A stretch of DNA of 64,000 nucleotides from FEN-1219 sp963713355 (GTDB lineage Bacteria > Pseudomonadota > Gammaproteobacteria > Steroidobacterales > Rariloculaceae). Shown one piece after another: positions 15,521 to 23,891 of the stretch. Below the pieces are notes generated by a model. It had not been told where the DNA came from. It did not search any database and worked only from the letters and a program-made list of their open reading frames with translations. A program made the translations under genes and the position numbers. The stretch spans positions 186,001-250,000 of the forward strand of contig CAVQLK010000006.1 of the NCBI GenBank assembly GCA_963713355.1, given 5' to 3'. The stretch's first letter is position 1. Every line of letters begins with the position of its first letter.

Positions 15521-17216
15521 GCTCGACGCGGCCGACGTCGTCGTCGTCGGCCTCGGCGGCGTGGGCGGCGTCGCCGTCGAGCCGCTTGCGGCTGCCGGCT
15601 TGAATGTCGTCGGCCTCGAGGCCGGCACGCGTCTTTCGGCGCGCGACTTCGCGCCCGACGAGCTGCGCAACAATTTTCGCGGCTGGCCGCATGCGGCGCA
15701 GAAGTGCAATCGCGAGATTCCGGTCCACCGGCCAAGTGCTGCGGCGCCCGACAATCCGCGCTCGGCCGTCCACGTGATGATGAACGGCGTCGGCGGGACG
15801 ACGCTGCACTACTGGGCGCAGAGCTGGCGCCTGAATCCGTGGGACTTCAAGGTCGTCAGCGAGACGACGCGCCGCTACGGCTCGGGCCGCCTCCCGAAGG
15901 GCTCGACGGTCGAGGACTGGCCGTTCGGCCTCGAGGAGCTCGAGCCGTACTACGACAAGGTCGAGCGCGCGATCGGCGTCTCGGGCCAAGCCGGCAACGT
16001 CAAGGGCGTCGTCGATCCGCGCGGCAACATCTTCGAAGGTCCGCGCGAGCGCGCGTATCCGATGCCGCCGCTGCGCGGCACCGAATTCACGGACCTCATG
16101 GCGAGCGCTGCGCAGCGGCTCGGCTGGCATCCGTTTCCGGGACCGGCCGCCGTCAACTCGGAGGTCTACGACGGCCGCAGCGCGTGTCTCTATCACGGCT
16201 TTTGCAACCGCGGCGGTTGTCACGTCTCGGCGAAGAATTCGACAGCCGTATCGACGATCCCGCGCGCCGAGCGCACGGGCAAGCTCACGATCGTCACGGA
16301 CGCGCATGTCACACGCGTCGACGTTGACGCTGATGGGCGCGCGGCAGGCGTCCAGTACTTGAAGGGCGGCGAGACCTACATTCAGCCGGCCGCCGTCGTG
16401 CTGCTCGCGGGTTATACCTACGAGAACGTGCGTCTGCTGTTGCTGTCGACGTCGGCCGCGTATTCGCGCGGGCTCGCGAACAACGGCGGCCAAGTCGGGC
16501 GGCATTACTTCACGCACAACCAAGCCGGCGGCGTGCTCGCGCTGTTCCCGCACAAGCTGAACCGCTGGTACGGCTTGCCGGCGCAAGGCGTCGCCGTCGA
16601 CGACTTTGCCGACGATAACTTCGATCACGCCGGCCTCGACTTCATCGGCGGCGGCAATCTTTGGGTGTACTCCGACCAGCGGCCGATCGCGGCCGCCGGT
16701 ATGCCGACGTTCGGCCGCGCGCCGCGCTGGGGCTCGCGCTGGAAGCAATTCGTCATGGAGAACGTCGACCGCTGGGTCAACTCGTACCTGCAGAAGACGA
16801 CGTTGCCTTACGAGGACAACGTTCTCGACTTGCATCCGACGGTCAAAGATCCGCTTGGCGATCCCGTCATCCGCATCACGGCCGATCACAAGGACAACGA
16901 GAAGCGTGTCGCGGCCTTCGTCCAGGACAAGATGGAGCAGTGGTTTCTCGAAGCCGGCGCCGCTGCGACGCAGCGGCAGCCGTTCGGGACGATGGGCGTC
17001 TCGACGCACGCCTACGGGGGCACGCGCATGGGCGACAACCCCGAGACGAATGTCGTCGACCGCTGGGGTTTCTGCCACGAGGTGCCGAACCTAGGCGTGC
17101 TAGGTGCGTCGGTCATGGGCACGAGCGGCGCACACAATCCGACGCTGACGGCACAAGCCCTCGCGTGGCGCACGGCGGAGCGCCTCGTCGCCGAGTGGCG
17201 CTCGATCGCAGGGTAG
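15510..17216 (+). CDS. GMC-family FAD oxidoreductase (gluconate/sugar dehydrogenase-like large subunit)
   Basis: A 568-residue flavoprotein with the FAD site VVVGLGGVGGVAVEPLAAAGLNVVGLEAG (residues ~11-39), a GMC-type central region (MNGVGGTTLHYWAQSWRLNPWDF) and the C-terminal block STHAYGGTRMGDNPETNVVDRWG...VLGASVMGTSGAHNPTLTAQALAWRTAE that closes the FAD domain. It lacks its own signal peptide and is expected to be carried by the preceding Tat subunit. The triheme cytochrome c subunit that normally completes the dehydrogenase is not encoded here. Substrate may be an alcohol, sugar or sugar acid. Confidence 0.87.
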   Translation: MATRLDAADVVVVGLGGVGGVAVEPLAAAGLNVVGLEAGTRLSARDFAPDELRNNFRGWPHAAQKCNREIPVHRPSAAAPDNPRSAVHVMMNGVGGTTLHYWAQSWRLNPWDFKVVSETTRRYGSGRLPKGSTVEDWPFGLEELEPYYDKVERAIGVSGQAGNVKGVVDPRGNIFEGPRERAYPMPPLRGTEFTDLMASAAQRLGWHPFPGPAAVNSEVYDGRSACLYHGFCNRGGCHVSAKNSTAVSTIPRAERTGKLTIVTDAHVTRVDVDADGRAAGVQYLKGGETYIQPAAVVLLAGYTYENVRLLLLSTSAAYSRGLANNGGQVGRHYFTHNQAGGVLALFPHKLNRWYGLPAQGVAVDDFADDNFDHAGLDFIGGGNLWVYSDQRPIAAAGMPTFGRAPRWGSRWKQFVMENVDRWVNSYLQKTTLPYEDNVLDLHPTVKDPLGDPVIRITADHKDNEKRVAAFVQDKMEQWFLEAGAAATQRQPFGTMGVSTHAYGGTRMGDNPETNVVDRWGFCHEVPNLGVLGASVMGTSGAHNPTLTAQALAWRTAERLVAEWRSIAG

Positions 17217-17229
17217 TCGCTGCGGCGTC

Positions 17230-17664
17230 ATGCGAGCGACGGATGTGTCAAAGCGGTGGGCTGGGCTAATCGGCTCGTGCAGTTGCGGTGCCGTACGCCT
17301 GACGGCGGAAGCCGACGCTCGCCGCATCGTTAACTGTCACTGCAATATGTGTCGGCGGATGAACGGCTCGGCGTTCTCTACGTACGTCGTCATTCCTCGC
17401 AAGGCGCTTTCAGTCGTTGGCGATGAGCACATCGCGACGTATGAAGTCGGCGCCGGAGCTCGAAAGCATTATTGCTCGCAGGGCGGGACGCCGCTGTTCA
17501 ACCTCGTAAGCCGTTATTCCGGCGCATGCATGATTTACCTCGGTGCAGTCGAGCCGCTGCCAGCCGGTGTACCGTCACTGAACGTATATTGCGAAAGCAT
17601 GTTGACTTGGGTCGAGCGCGTCGGATCGATAGAGAAGCTCCCAACAGGGGCCGATGGAAAGTAA
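17230..17664 (+). CDS. GFA-family protein with a missing zinc-site cysteine
   Basis: A 144-residue member of the GFA/CENP-V family. Clusters C17xC19 and C36xC38xxC41 are intact. The last CxxC pair, expected near residue 82, reads C82-S-Q-G85, so the final cysteine is Gly (one base away from a Cys codon). The zinc site may be weakened or the protein may have drifted from catalysis. It starts 13 bases after the GMC gene stop. Its third-position G+C looks lower than that of neighbouring genes, hinting at separate origin. Compare the intact homologue at 12179-12607. Confidence 0.75.
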   Translation: MRATDVSKRWAGLIGSCSCGAVRLTAEADARRIVNCHCNMCRRMNGSAFSTYVVIPRKALSVVGDEHIATYEVGAGARKHYCSQGGTPLFNLVSRYSGACMIYLGAVEPLPAGVPSLNVYCESMLTWVERVGSIEKLPTGADGK

Positions 17665-17713
17665 ACCGACGTGCTGCTTGATCGGCTCGCCCCGTTTCGG
17701 TGACGCTTAGCGG

Positions 17714-18691
17714 ATGCTTACGCCTGTCGAGATGCAACGCCCGCTGCCCATGACGCTGCATGGGGGCGCAGCGTCGACGACGACGGAAGTCTGGGCGATG
17801 CTGTCGGCGTGTTGCGCGGGCGACGTCGCTCGAGCGCGGGAGCTCGTGGCGCAGCGTCCCGAGCTCGCGACCTGCCAGTACAACTACACGCCGCCGCTGC
17901 ATTTTGCCGTGCGCGAAGGGCACCTCGAGCTCGTGGGCGTGCTCGTCGACTGCGGCGCCTACGACCCCGGCTACAAGAGCTATCCGTTCGGCGACACGTT
18001 ACCGACGATCGCGCGCGACCGCGGGCTCGACGAAATTGCGGCCATTCTCGAGAGCGCGCTCGCGCGTGGGCTCGCCCACAAGTGGATCGAGACGGGTGAG
18101 ATCGACTACGAGCAGGACGCCGACCAGCTGCGCTTCGACCGCGCGGTTCACGACGGCAAGCGCAAGGACGTCGAGCGGCTGCTCGCTGCGCGTCCCGAGC
18201 TCGCGCGCAACGAGCTGTCGTCGTGGGCCGAGGGCGTGCTCATGATGCCGGCGAAGAAGCGCGACCGGCCGATGCTCGAGCTGCTGCTGAAGCACGGCGC
18301 GAAAGTACCGAAGATGTCGAAGTGGGGCCGCTTCTACTACTTCAAGCATGACGACGTCGCCGCGTTGTTGCTGGCACACGGCATGAGCGGACGGCACCGC
18401 ACGTGGCACGCCGTCACGCTGCTGCACGACATGGCGCAGAGCGGCGACGTCGCGAAAGCGCGGCTGCTGCTCGACAACGGCGCCGAGATCGATGTCATCG
18501 AGGACGAATACCGCTCGACGCCGCTCGGGCTTGCGGCGCGCTGGGGGCGCCGCCCGCTCGTCGAGCTCCTGCTCCAGCGCGGCGCGAACCCGAATGCGGC
18601 TGGCGCGCCTTGGAGCGCGCCGCTCGCGTGGGCGCGCCGCAAAGGGCATGCCGAAATCGAGCGGATGCTCGTCGCGGCCGGCGCCGCATGA
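17714..18691 (+). CDS. Ankyrin-repeat protein
   Basis: A 325-residue protein with several ankyrin repeats: one pair around residues 28-85 (PPLHFAVREGHLELVGVLVDCGA), degenerate middle repeats (PMLELLLKHGAKV), and clear repeats at about 230-325 (DVAKARLLLDNGAEIDV, STPLGLAARWGRRPLVELLLQRGANPN, HAEIERMLVAAGA). No signal peptide or catalytic domain is seen, so it is a cytoplasmic protein-protein interaction module. Its stop overlaps the start of the osmolyte ABC ATPase gene (ATGA), which suggests coordinated translation with the transporter. Confidence 0.82.
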   Translation: MLTPVEMQRPLPMTLHGGAASTTTEVWAMLSACCAGDVARARELVAQRPELATCQYNYTPPLHFAVREGHLELVGVLVDCGAYDPGYKSYPFGDTLPTIARDRGLDEIAAILESALARGLAHKWIETGEIDYEQDADQLRFDRAVHDGKRKDVERLLAARPELARNELSSWAEGVLMMPAKKRDRPMLELLLKHGAKVPKMSKWGRFYYFKHDDVAALLLAHGMSGRHRTWHAVTLLHDMAQSGDVAKARLLLDNGAEIDVIEDEYRSTPLGLAARWGRRPLVELLLQRGANPNAAGAPWSAPLAWARRKGHAEIERMLVAAGAA

Positions 18692-19482
18692 CGCGCTCGG
18701 AGGTTTCCGGGCGGCCGAGCATTGAGCTGCGTTCCGTGAGGCGCGCCTTCGGCCTGCATGTGGCGGTTCGCGACGTCGATCTGCTCGTGTGGCCGCGTGA
18801 ATTTCTCGTCATCCTCGGCGAGTCGGGCTCGGGCAAGACGACGCTGCTCAAGATGATAAACCGCCTGCAGCAGCAGGACTCCGGTGACGTGCTCATCGAG
18901 GGGCAATCGACGGGGGCCGTCGTCGAGCACGAGCTGCGTCGGCGCATCGGTTACGTTTTTCAGCGCGTGGGCCTGTTCCCGCACATGACGGTCGCCGAAA
19001 ACATCGCCGTTACCCCGCAGCTGCTCGGCTGGAACGAGCAAGCCATCCGCGCGCGCGTGGCTGAGCTCCTCGCGCTGGTCAATCTGCCTTCGGAGATGGC
19101 GTCGCGAATGCCCGCGGCGTTGTCAGGCGGACAGCGTCAACGCGTCGGCGTCGCCCGCGCGCTCGCCGCGCGCCCCGGCATCATGCTCATGGACGAGCCG
19201 TTCGGTGCGCTCGATGCCGTCACTCGCGACACGCTCGGTGCCGAGTACCGGCTGGTGCACGAGCGCATGGGCCTCTCGACCGTCATGGTCACGCATGACG
19301 TCCTCGAGGCCTTGTTGCTCGCGGACCGGCTTGTCGTCATGCGCGAGGGCGCCATCGTCGCGAGCGGCACGCCGCACGAAATGATGAACGAGCGAAGCGA
19401 GGCCGAGGTTCGCAAGCTCATGGACATGCCTCGCCGGCAGATGAATCGCGTCGCGGCGATGCTCGACGCCCAGCGTACGTGA
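18688..19482 (+). CDS. Osmoprotectant (glycine betaine/choline-type) ABC transporter ATP-binding protein
   Basis: A 264-residue ABC ATPase. Walker A is GESGSGKTT (residues 44-52), the Q-loop lies in GYVFQRVGLFPHM, the signature is LSGGQRQR, and Walker B is IMLMDEPFGALDAVTR, with a switch His in MVTHD. The QRVGLFPHMTVAENI and MDEPFGALD segments are typical of the OpuC/OsmV/ProV group. No C-terminal CBS domains are present, unlike many OpuCA proteins, so ionic-strength sensing would have to occur elsewhere. Overlaps upstream and downstream genes by four bases each. Confidence 0.87.
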   Translation: MTRSEVSGRPSIELRSVRRAFGLHVAVRDVDLLVWPREFLVILGESGSGKTTLLKMINRLQQQDSGDVLIEGQSTGAVVEHELRRRIGYVFQRVGLFPHMTVAENIAVTPQLLGWNEQAIRARVAELLALVNLPSEMASRMPAALSGGQRQRVGVARALAARPGIMLMDEPFGALDAVTRDTLGAEYRLVHERMGLSTVMVTHDVLEALLLADRLVVMREGAIVASGTPHEMMNERSEAEVRKLMDMPRRQMNRVAAMLDAQRT

Positions 19483-21035
19483 ACGAGCGGCTCGCGAACG
19501 CCTGGGCCTTGCTTCCCGGCTATCTCAGCGAGCACGTCCTGCTCAGCGCGTCGGCCATGGCATTAGGGTTGCTCGTGAGCCTCGTGCTCGTCGTCGCAGC
19601 CTATCGCAGCGAACGCGTACGCTGGCCCGTGCTCGCCTTCGCGAGCCTGATTCAGACCGTGCCTAGCCTTGCGTTGCTCGCGCTCTTCTATCCGTTGCTG
19701 CTGGCCTTGTCCGGCCTCGCCGAGAATTTGTTCGGCATCGGGTTCTCGGCGCTGGGCTTCTTGCCGTCGCTGCTGGCGCTCGCTCTGTACTCGATGCTTC
19801 CGGTAATCCGCAACGGCGTGACGGGCATCCTCAACATCGACGCGGCGGTTATCGAGGCGGCGCGCGGCGTTGGCATGACCGACTGGCAGCGGCTCTGGCG
19901 TGTCGAGCTGCCGCTCGCGACGCCGCTCATCATGGCAGGCATCCGGACCGCGGCGGTCTGGGTCATCGGCGCGGCGACGTTGTCGACGCCCGTCGGTCAG
20001 GTCAGCCTCGGCAACTACATCTTCTCCGGCCTGCAGGTCCAGGACTGGGTGCTGGTCTTGTTCGGCTGCGTCGCGGCGGCCGCGCTCGCTCTGGTCGTCG
20101 ACCAGCTACTCGCGGCGATCGAGGTGGGCATGGCACGCCGCAGTCGTCGGCGCGTCGCAGCCGGCGTCCTCGTCCTCGCCGTCGGGATTGCCGCTGCGGC
20201 GTTGCCGACGGGCCAGCGCGCCGCGGCTTCGTACGTCGTCGGTGCCAAGAGCTTCTCGGAGCAGTTCATTCTCGCCGAGCTCATGTCCGCGCGGATCGCT
20301 GCAAGCGGAGGATCGGCCGTGCAGCGGACCGGCCTCGGCTCGGCCGTGGTGTTCGGCGCGCTCGCGAGCAGCGACATCGACGTCTATGTCGACTACAGCG
20401 GGACTATCTGGGCCAACGCGATGCGGCGCACGGACGTTCCGCGCCGCGAGCCGATGCTCGCGCAGATCAGCGAATGGCTCAAAGAAGAGCACGATATCGT
20501 CATGCTCGGCGCGTTGGGCTTCGAGAACGCTTACGGTCTCGCGATGCGGCGGGATCATGCGGAGCGGCTCGGCATCGCGACGATCGGCGATCTGGCGGCA
20601 CACGCGCCCACGCTAGCGATCGGCGGTGATTTCGAGTTCTTCGTGCGGCCCGAATGGGAAGCGTTGCGTGCCGCCTACGGGCTCGAGTTTGCGAGCCGCC
20701 GTCAGTTCGAATCGACCTTCATGTATCAGGCCGTCGCGGATGGCGAAGTCGACGTGATCTCCGCGTTCACGAGCGACGGCCGAATCGCGGCGAACGATCT
20801 GCTCGTGCTCGCCGATCCTGCCGGCGCGATCCTGCCGTACGACGCAATCGTGCTCGTCGCGCCCGATCGGGCCGAGGATGTCGTGCTGCGCCGAGCGCTG
20901 GAGCCGCTGGTCGGCGCAATCCCACTGGCGCTGATGCAGGAGGCGAACCACCGCGTCGATCGCGATCGTGACAAGGACACGCCGGCCGCATCTGCGCGCT
21001 GGCTCGAAGAGCAAATAGCGGCACGCGGCGAGTGA
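19479..21035 (+). CDS. Fused osmoprotectant ABC permease and substrate-binding protein
   Basis: A 518-residue fusion. Residues 1-~215 are a BPD_transp_1 permease with about five to six membrane segments and the EAA-like loop EAARGVGMTDWQRLWRVELPLATP. After a further membrane segment (~222-242), residues ~250-515 form an OpuAC-type binding domain (VVGAKSFSEQFILAELM, DIDVYVDYSGTIW, GEVDVISAFTSDGRI). Tethering the binding domain to the permease is known in OpuABC-like and some choline systems. The start is a GTG overlapping the ATPase stop (GTGA). Together with the ATPase it makes a complete importer, probably for betaine, choline or another quaternary amine. Confidence 0.87.
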   Translation: MNERLANAWALLPGYLSEHVLLSASAMALGLLVSLVLVVAAYRSERVRWPVLAFASLIQTVPSLALLALFYPLLLALSGLAENLFGIGFSALGFLPSLLALALYSMLPVIRNGVTGILNIDAAVIEAARGVGMTDWQRLWRVELPLATPLIMAGIRTAAVWVIGAATLSTPVGQVSLGNYIFSGLQVQDWVLVLFGCVAAAALALVVDQLLAAIEVGMARRSRRRVAAGVLVLAVGIAAAALPTGQRAAASYVVGAKSFSEQFILAELMSARIAASGGSAVQRTGLGSAVVFGALASSDIDVYVDYSGTIWANAMRRTDVPRREPMLAQISEWLKEEHDIVMLGALGFENAYGLAMRRDHAERLGIATIGDLAAHAPTLAIGGDFEFFVRPEWEALRAAYGLEFASRRQFESTFMYQAVADGEVDVISAFTSDGRIAANDLLVLADPAGAILPYDAIVLVAPDRAEDVVLRRALEPLVGAIPLALMQEANHRVDRDRDKDTPAASARWLEEQIAARGE

Positions 21036-22297
21036 CGGCGATGCGATCCTTCAAGGATGCGCTCGCCGCCAATTCCGCGTTGCTGCTCGGCATGGCGTTG
21101 CTCACGTTGGGCGCAGGGCTACAGGCCACGCTGCTCGGCGTACGTGCGACGCTCGAGGGCCTGTCGACGTTCGTGACGGGCGCCGTCATGGCTGCTTACT
21201 ACGTCGGCTTCGTCATCGGCTCCATCGCGGCGCCCGCGCTCGTGAAACGCGTCGGGCATATTCGTGTGTTCGCCGCGCTGACGGCCACGGCTGCGGCAAC
21301 GATCCTCGTGCAGGGCGTATTCGTCGGCGCTTTGGAGTGGGGCGTGCTGCGCGCGTTCTCGGGCGTGTGCTTCGCCGGCATCTATGTCGTCGCGGAGAGC
21401 TGGCTCAACGATCGCGCGGAGCAACGCTCGCGAGGCGTGCTGCTTGCGACGTACATGGTCGTCATCTACATCGGGCTCGGTGCCGGCCAGCTCTTGTTGA
21501 ACCTTGCCGATCCCAGGAGCTACGAGCTGTTCATTCTGGTCGGCGTTTTGATTTCGCTTGCCGTGGTGCCCATCGCGCTGACGGCGCAGCGCGCGCCGGA
21601 GTTTGCGTTGCCGCGCCGCGTGAGCTTTCGCGAGCTGCTCGCGATCTCGCCTCTCGGCGCGGTCGGCGCGGTCTTCTCGGGCGCGACCGCAGGCACGTTG
21701 TTCTCGCTGGGGCCCGTCTACGCGGCGAGCAGCGCCCTAGACACGGCCGCGGTGGCTGCGTTCATGGCCAGCAGCATTCTGCCGGCCGTCGTTCTGCAAC
21801 TGCCGCTTGGGCGGCTGTCGGATCGCGTCGATCGGCGCAACGTCTTGATCGCGATCTCGCTTTCGGCGGCCGTCGCGGCTGCCGCAGCCGGCCGGCTCGG
21901 CGCCGCCTCGCCGGTATTCTTCATGGCCGTTGCCGCGTACGGCGGCTTGTCGCTGACGACGTACGCGGTATGTCTCGCGCACGTCAACGATCACCTGCAT
22001 CCGGCGCAGATGGTGGCGGCAAGCGCGACCGTGCTGCTCGCGAACGGCATCGGTTCCGCCGTTGGCCCCGTCATCGTGTCCGCCGCGATGGAGCTCGCCG
22101 GCCCCGACGCATTTTTCGCGAGCATCATCGTGCTGCACGGGGCGTTCGCGCTCTACGCGGCTTGGCGCAAGCACAAGACAGACTCCGTCCCGGCGCCGGA
22201 AAAAGCGCGGTTCGTCAGCGCGTCGCCTCAGGCGGCGCCGACGGGTCGGCTTGGCGCGCCCGAGGCGAAACCCGTGGACACCACGCCGAAGCAATGA
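21032..22297 (+). CDS. MFS transporter, YcaD-like
   Basis: A 421-residue protein with about twelve hydrophobic segments and the MFS loop VKRVGHIRVFAALTA between helices 2 and 3. RAFSGVCFAGIYVVAESWLND closely resembles the YcaD-type group. A soluble Pro/Ala-rich tail of about 40 residues follows the last helix. The GTG start overlaps the preceding stop (GTGA); the ATG nine bases downstream is an alternative. Being last in the ankyrin-ABC operon, it may export or import a compound linked to osmolyte use; substrate unknown. Confidence 0.82.
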   Translation: MTAMRSFKDALAANSALLLGMALLTLGAGLQATLLGVRATLEGLSTFVTGAVMAAYYVGFVIGSIAAPALVKRVGHIRVFAALTATAAATILVQGVFVGALEWGVLRAFSGVCFAGIYVVAESWLNDRAEQRSRGVLLATYMVVIYIGLGAGQLLLNLADPRSYELFILVGVLISLAVVPIALTAQRAPEFALPRRVSFRELLAISPLGAVGAVFSGATAGTLFSLGPVYAASSALDTAAVAAFMASSILPAVVLQLPLGRLSDRVDRRNVLIAISLSAAVAAAAAGRLGAASPVFFMAVAAYGGLSLTTYAVCLAHVNDHLHPAQMVAASATVLLANGIGSAVGPVIVSAAMELAGPDAFFASIIVLHGAFALYAAWRKHKTDSVPAPEKARFVSASPQAAPTGRLGAPEAKPVDTTPKQ

Positions 22298-22407
22298 GCC
22301 GCTAATGACGTTCGGCGGAAGCGCGATCTGACAGCTCAGCCTGCTCGCGTGCCTGCGAGTTTCGGCCTACCATCAGGTCGGCGCACACTGCAAAAGAAGG
22401 ACGTACC

Positions 22408-22866
22408 ATGAAAGGTCTCGCTCGCCTCTTCACTGCCGCCCTTGGAATCGTGACTGTCGCCGTTCCCGCGATTTCGACGAGCGACGTCGATCGCAGCGCC
22501 GTCGACTTCGTTGCGCCCGCCGACATCAAGTTCGTGCGCAATCAGGCCGGCACTAACGAGCAGGCGGTCCTGTTCGGCGATCCGACGAAGCCCGGACCGT
22601 ATGTGATCCAGCTGCGTTGGCTGCCCGGCAACATGAGCCGCCCGCATTTCCACTCGACGGACCGGTTCTTCGTCGTGCTCGAAGGCACGTGGTGGCTCGG
22701 CACCGGAACGAAGTTCGATCCCGACAGCACCGTGGCCGTGAAACCCGGCACGTACGTCTTTCACAAAGCGGGCGGCATCCATTACGACGGCGCCAAGGAC
22801 GAGCCCGCGTTGATCCAGGTCTGGGGCATGGGCCCCATGACGACTACGCAGGCAGAAGAACGATGA
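22408..22866 (+). CDS. Secreted cupin-domain protein
   Basis: A 152-residue protein with a signal peptide (about 1-24) and a single cupin barrel: PGNMSRPHFHSTDRFFVVLEGTWWLGTG is motif 1 with the metal-type His residues and Glu, and PGTYVFHKAGGIHYDGAKDE is motif 2. It is probably a periplasmic metal-binding cupin of unknown reaction. A ribosome site (AGAAGGACG) precedes the ATG. It overlaps the DUF6152 gene by four bases (ATGA), so both products likely act in the same compartment. Confidence 0.82.
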   Translation: MKGLARLFTAALGIVTVAVPAISTSDVDRSAVDFVAPADIKFVRNQAGTNEQAVLFGDPTKPGPYVIQLRWLPGNMSRPHFHSTDRFFVVLEGTWWLGTGTKFDPDSTVAVKPGTYVFHKAGGIHYDGAKDEPALIQVWGMGPMTTTQAEER

Positions 22867-23864
22867 AGCAACTGTTCCTCGGCCTGATGGCGGCTGCATC
22901 CGGCGCGCCCGTCGCGCACGCGCACCACTCGACGGCGCTCGTCTACGACCGTGGCGGCGCGCTCATAGAAGCGGAAGGCGTCATCACGGAAGTCGCGTGG
23001 GTGAACCCGCACGTGCGCTTCGAGATGCGCGGGGCCGGTGCGGACGGCGTCGAGCGGCTTTGGGAGATCGAGTCGAACTCCGTGAGCATCGTGAGCCGCT
23101 TCGGCCTGACGGCCGAGCTCGTCGCCGCCGGGACGCGCGTCAAGGTTGCCGGCAACGGCGGCCGGCAGGCCGACAACGTGCTGTGGCTCACGAACATGCT
23201 GCTGCCGAGCGGCGACGAGATCCTGTTCGGCGCGGGCGTTCGACCGCGCTGGTCGCAGCAAACGATCGGCTCCGACATTCGCAGCGCCGTGGCGGCCGAC
23301 ACGCAGGGCCTTGGCCTGTTCCGCGTGTGGACGAACGTGACGAGCCCGCCGGCGTTCTGGGGAGCGGCGCCGCCGCTGACGGCAAGCGCCGCAGCCGTGC
23401 GGGCGGCGTTCAATCCTCTGACGGACGATCCGACGCAGAACTGCGCGCCCAAGGGCATGCCGTACGTCATGGAGCAGCCGTATCCGATCGAGCTCGTCAA
23501 GGATGGCGACGACATCCTGCTGCGCATGGAAGAGTACGACACTGTCCGGCGCATCGAAATGTCGAGCGCAGCGCCGCGCAACACCTCTGCGACGCTGCTT
23601 GGCGACTCGTCCGGCCGGTGGGATGGCGAGACTCTCGCCGTGACGACGACGAACCTCGGCTACCGTTGGTTCAACGGCACCGGAATTCCACTGGGGCCGG
23701 GCGCAACGCTCGAGGAGCGCTTCACGCTGAACGACGACGGCAGCCGGCTCGACTACACGATGGTGGTTACGGATCCCGCGACGTTTACGGCACCCGTGAC
23801 GCTGCGCAAGGCCTGGGAGTGGCGTCCCGGCGAGCAGGTGCGGCCGTACGAGTGCCGACGATGA
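22863..23864 (+). CDS. Secreted DUF6152-family protein (paralogue 1)
   Basis: A 333-residue protein with a signal peptide ending AHA, followed at once by mature HHSTALVYD. A conserved OB-like N-terminal part has EAEGVITEVAWVNPHVRFEMRG, where VNPH is shared with the other two paralogues here (42233-43390 and 45498-46520). The C-terminal half (SGRWDGETLAVTTTNLGYRWFNG, LEERFTLNDDGSRLDYTMVVTDPATF) matches domains common in secreted proteins of this type. Function is unknown. The predicted mature N-terminal His-His is discussed as a possible metal site. Co-transcribed with the cupin gene. Confidence 0.78.
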   Translation: MKQLFLGLMAAASGAPVAHAHHSTALVYDRGGALIEAEGVITEVAWVNPHVRFEMRGAGADGVERLWEIESNSVSIVSRFGLTAELVAAGTRVKVAGNGGRQADNVLWLTNMLLPSGDEILFGAGVRPRWSQQTIGSDIRSAVAADTQGLGLFRVWTNVTSPPAFWGAAPPLTASAAAVRAAFNPLTDDPTQNCAPKGMPYVMEQPYPIELVKDGDDILLRMEEYDTVRRIEMSSAAPRNTSATLLGDSSGRWDGETLAVTTTNLGYRWFNGTGIPLGPGATLEERFTLNDDGSRLDYTMVVTDPATFTAPVTLRKAWEWRPGEQVRPYECRR

Positions 23865-23866
23865 GT

Positions 23867-23891
23867 GCCGGCCGGCTTCACGCCGGTCGGC
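23867..23891. terminator. Hairpin at convergent DUF6152/MFS gene ends
   Basis: GCCGGCCGGC (23867-23876) pairs with GCCGGTCGGC (23882-23891) through ten pairs (one G-T), loop TTCAC. The MFS stop codon lies in the loop and the DUF6152 stop ends two bases before the stem. No T-tract. Candidate bidirectional terminator. Confidence 0.45.
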
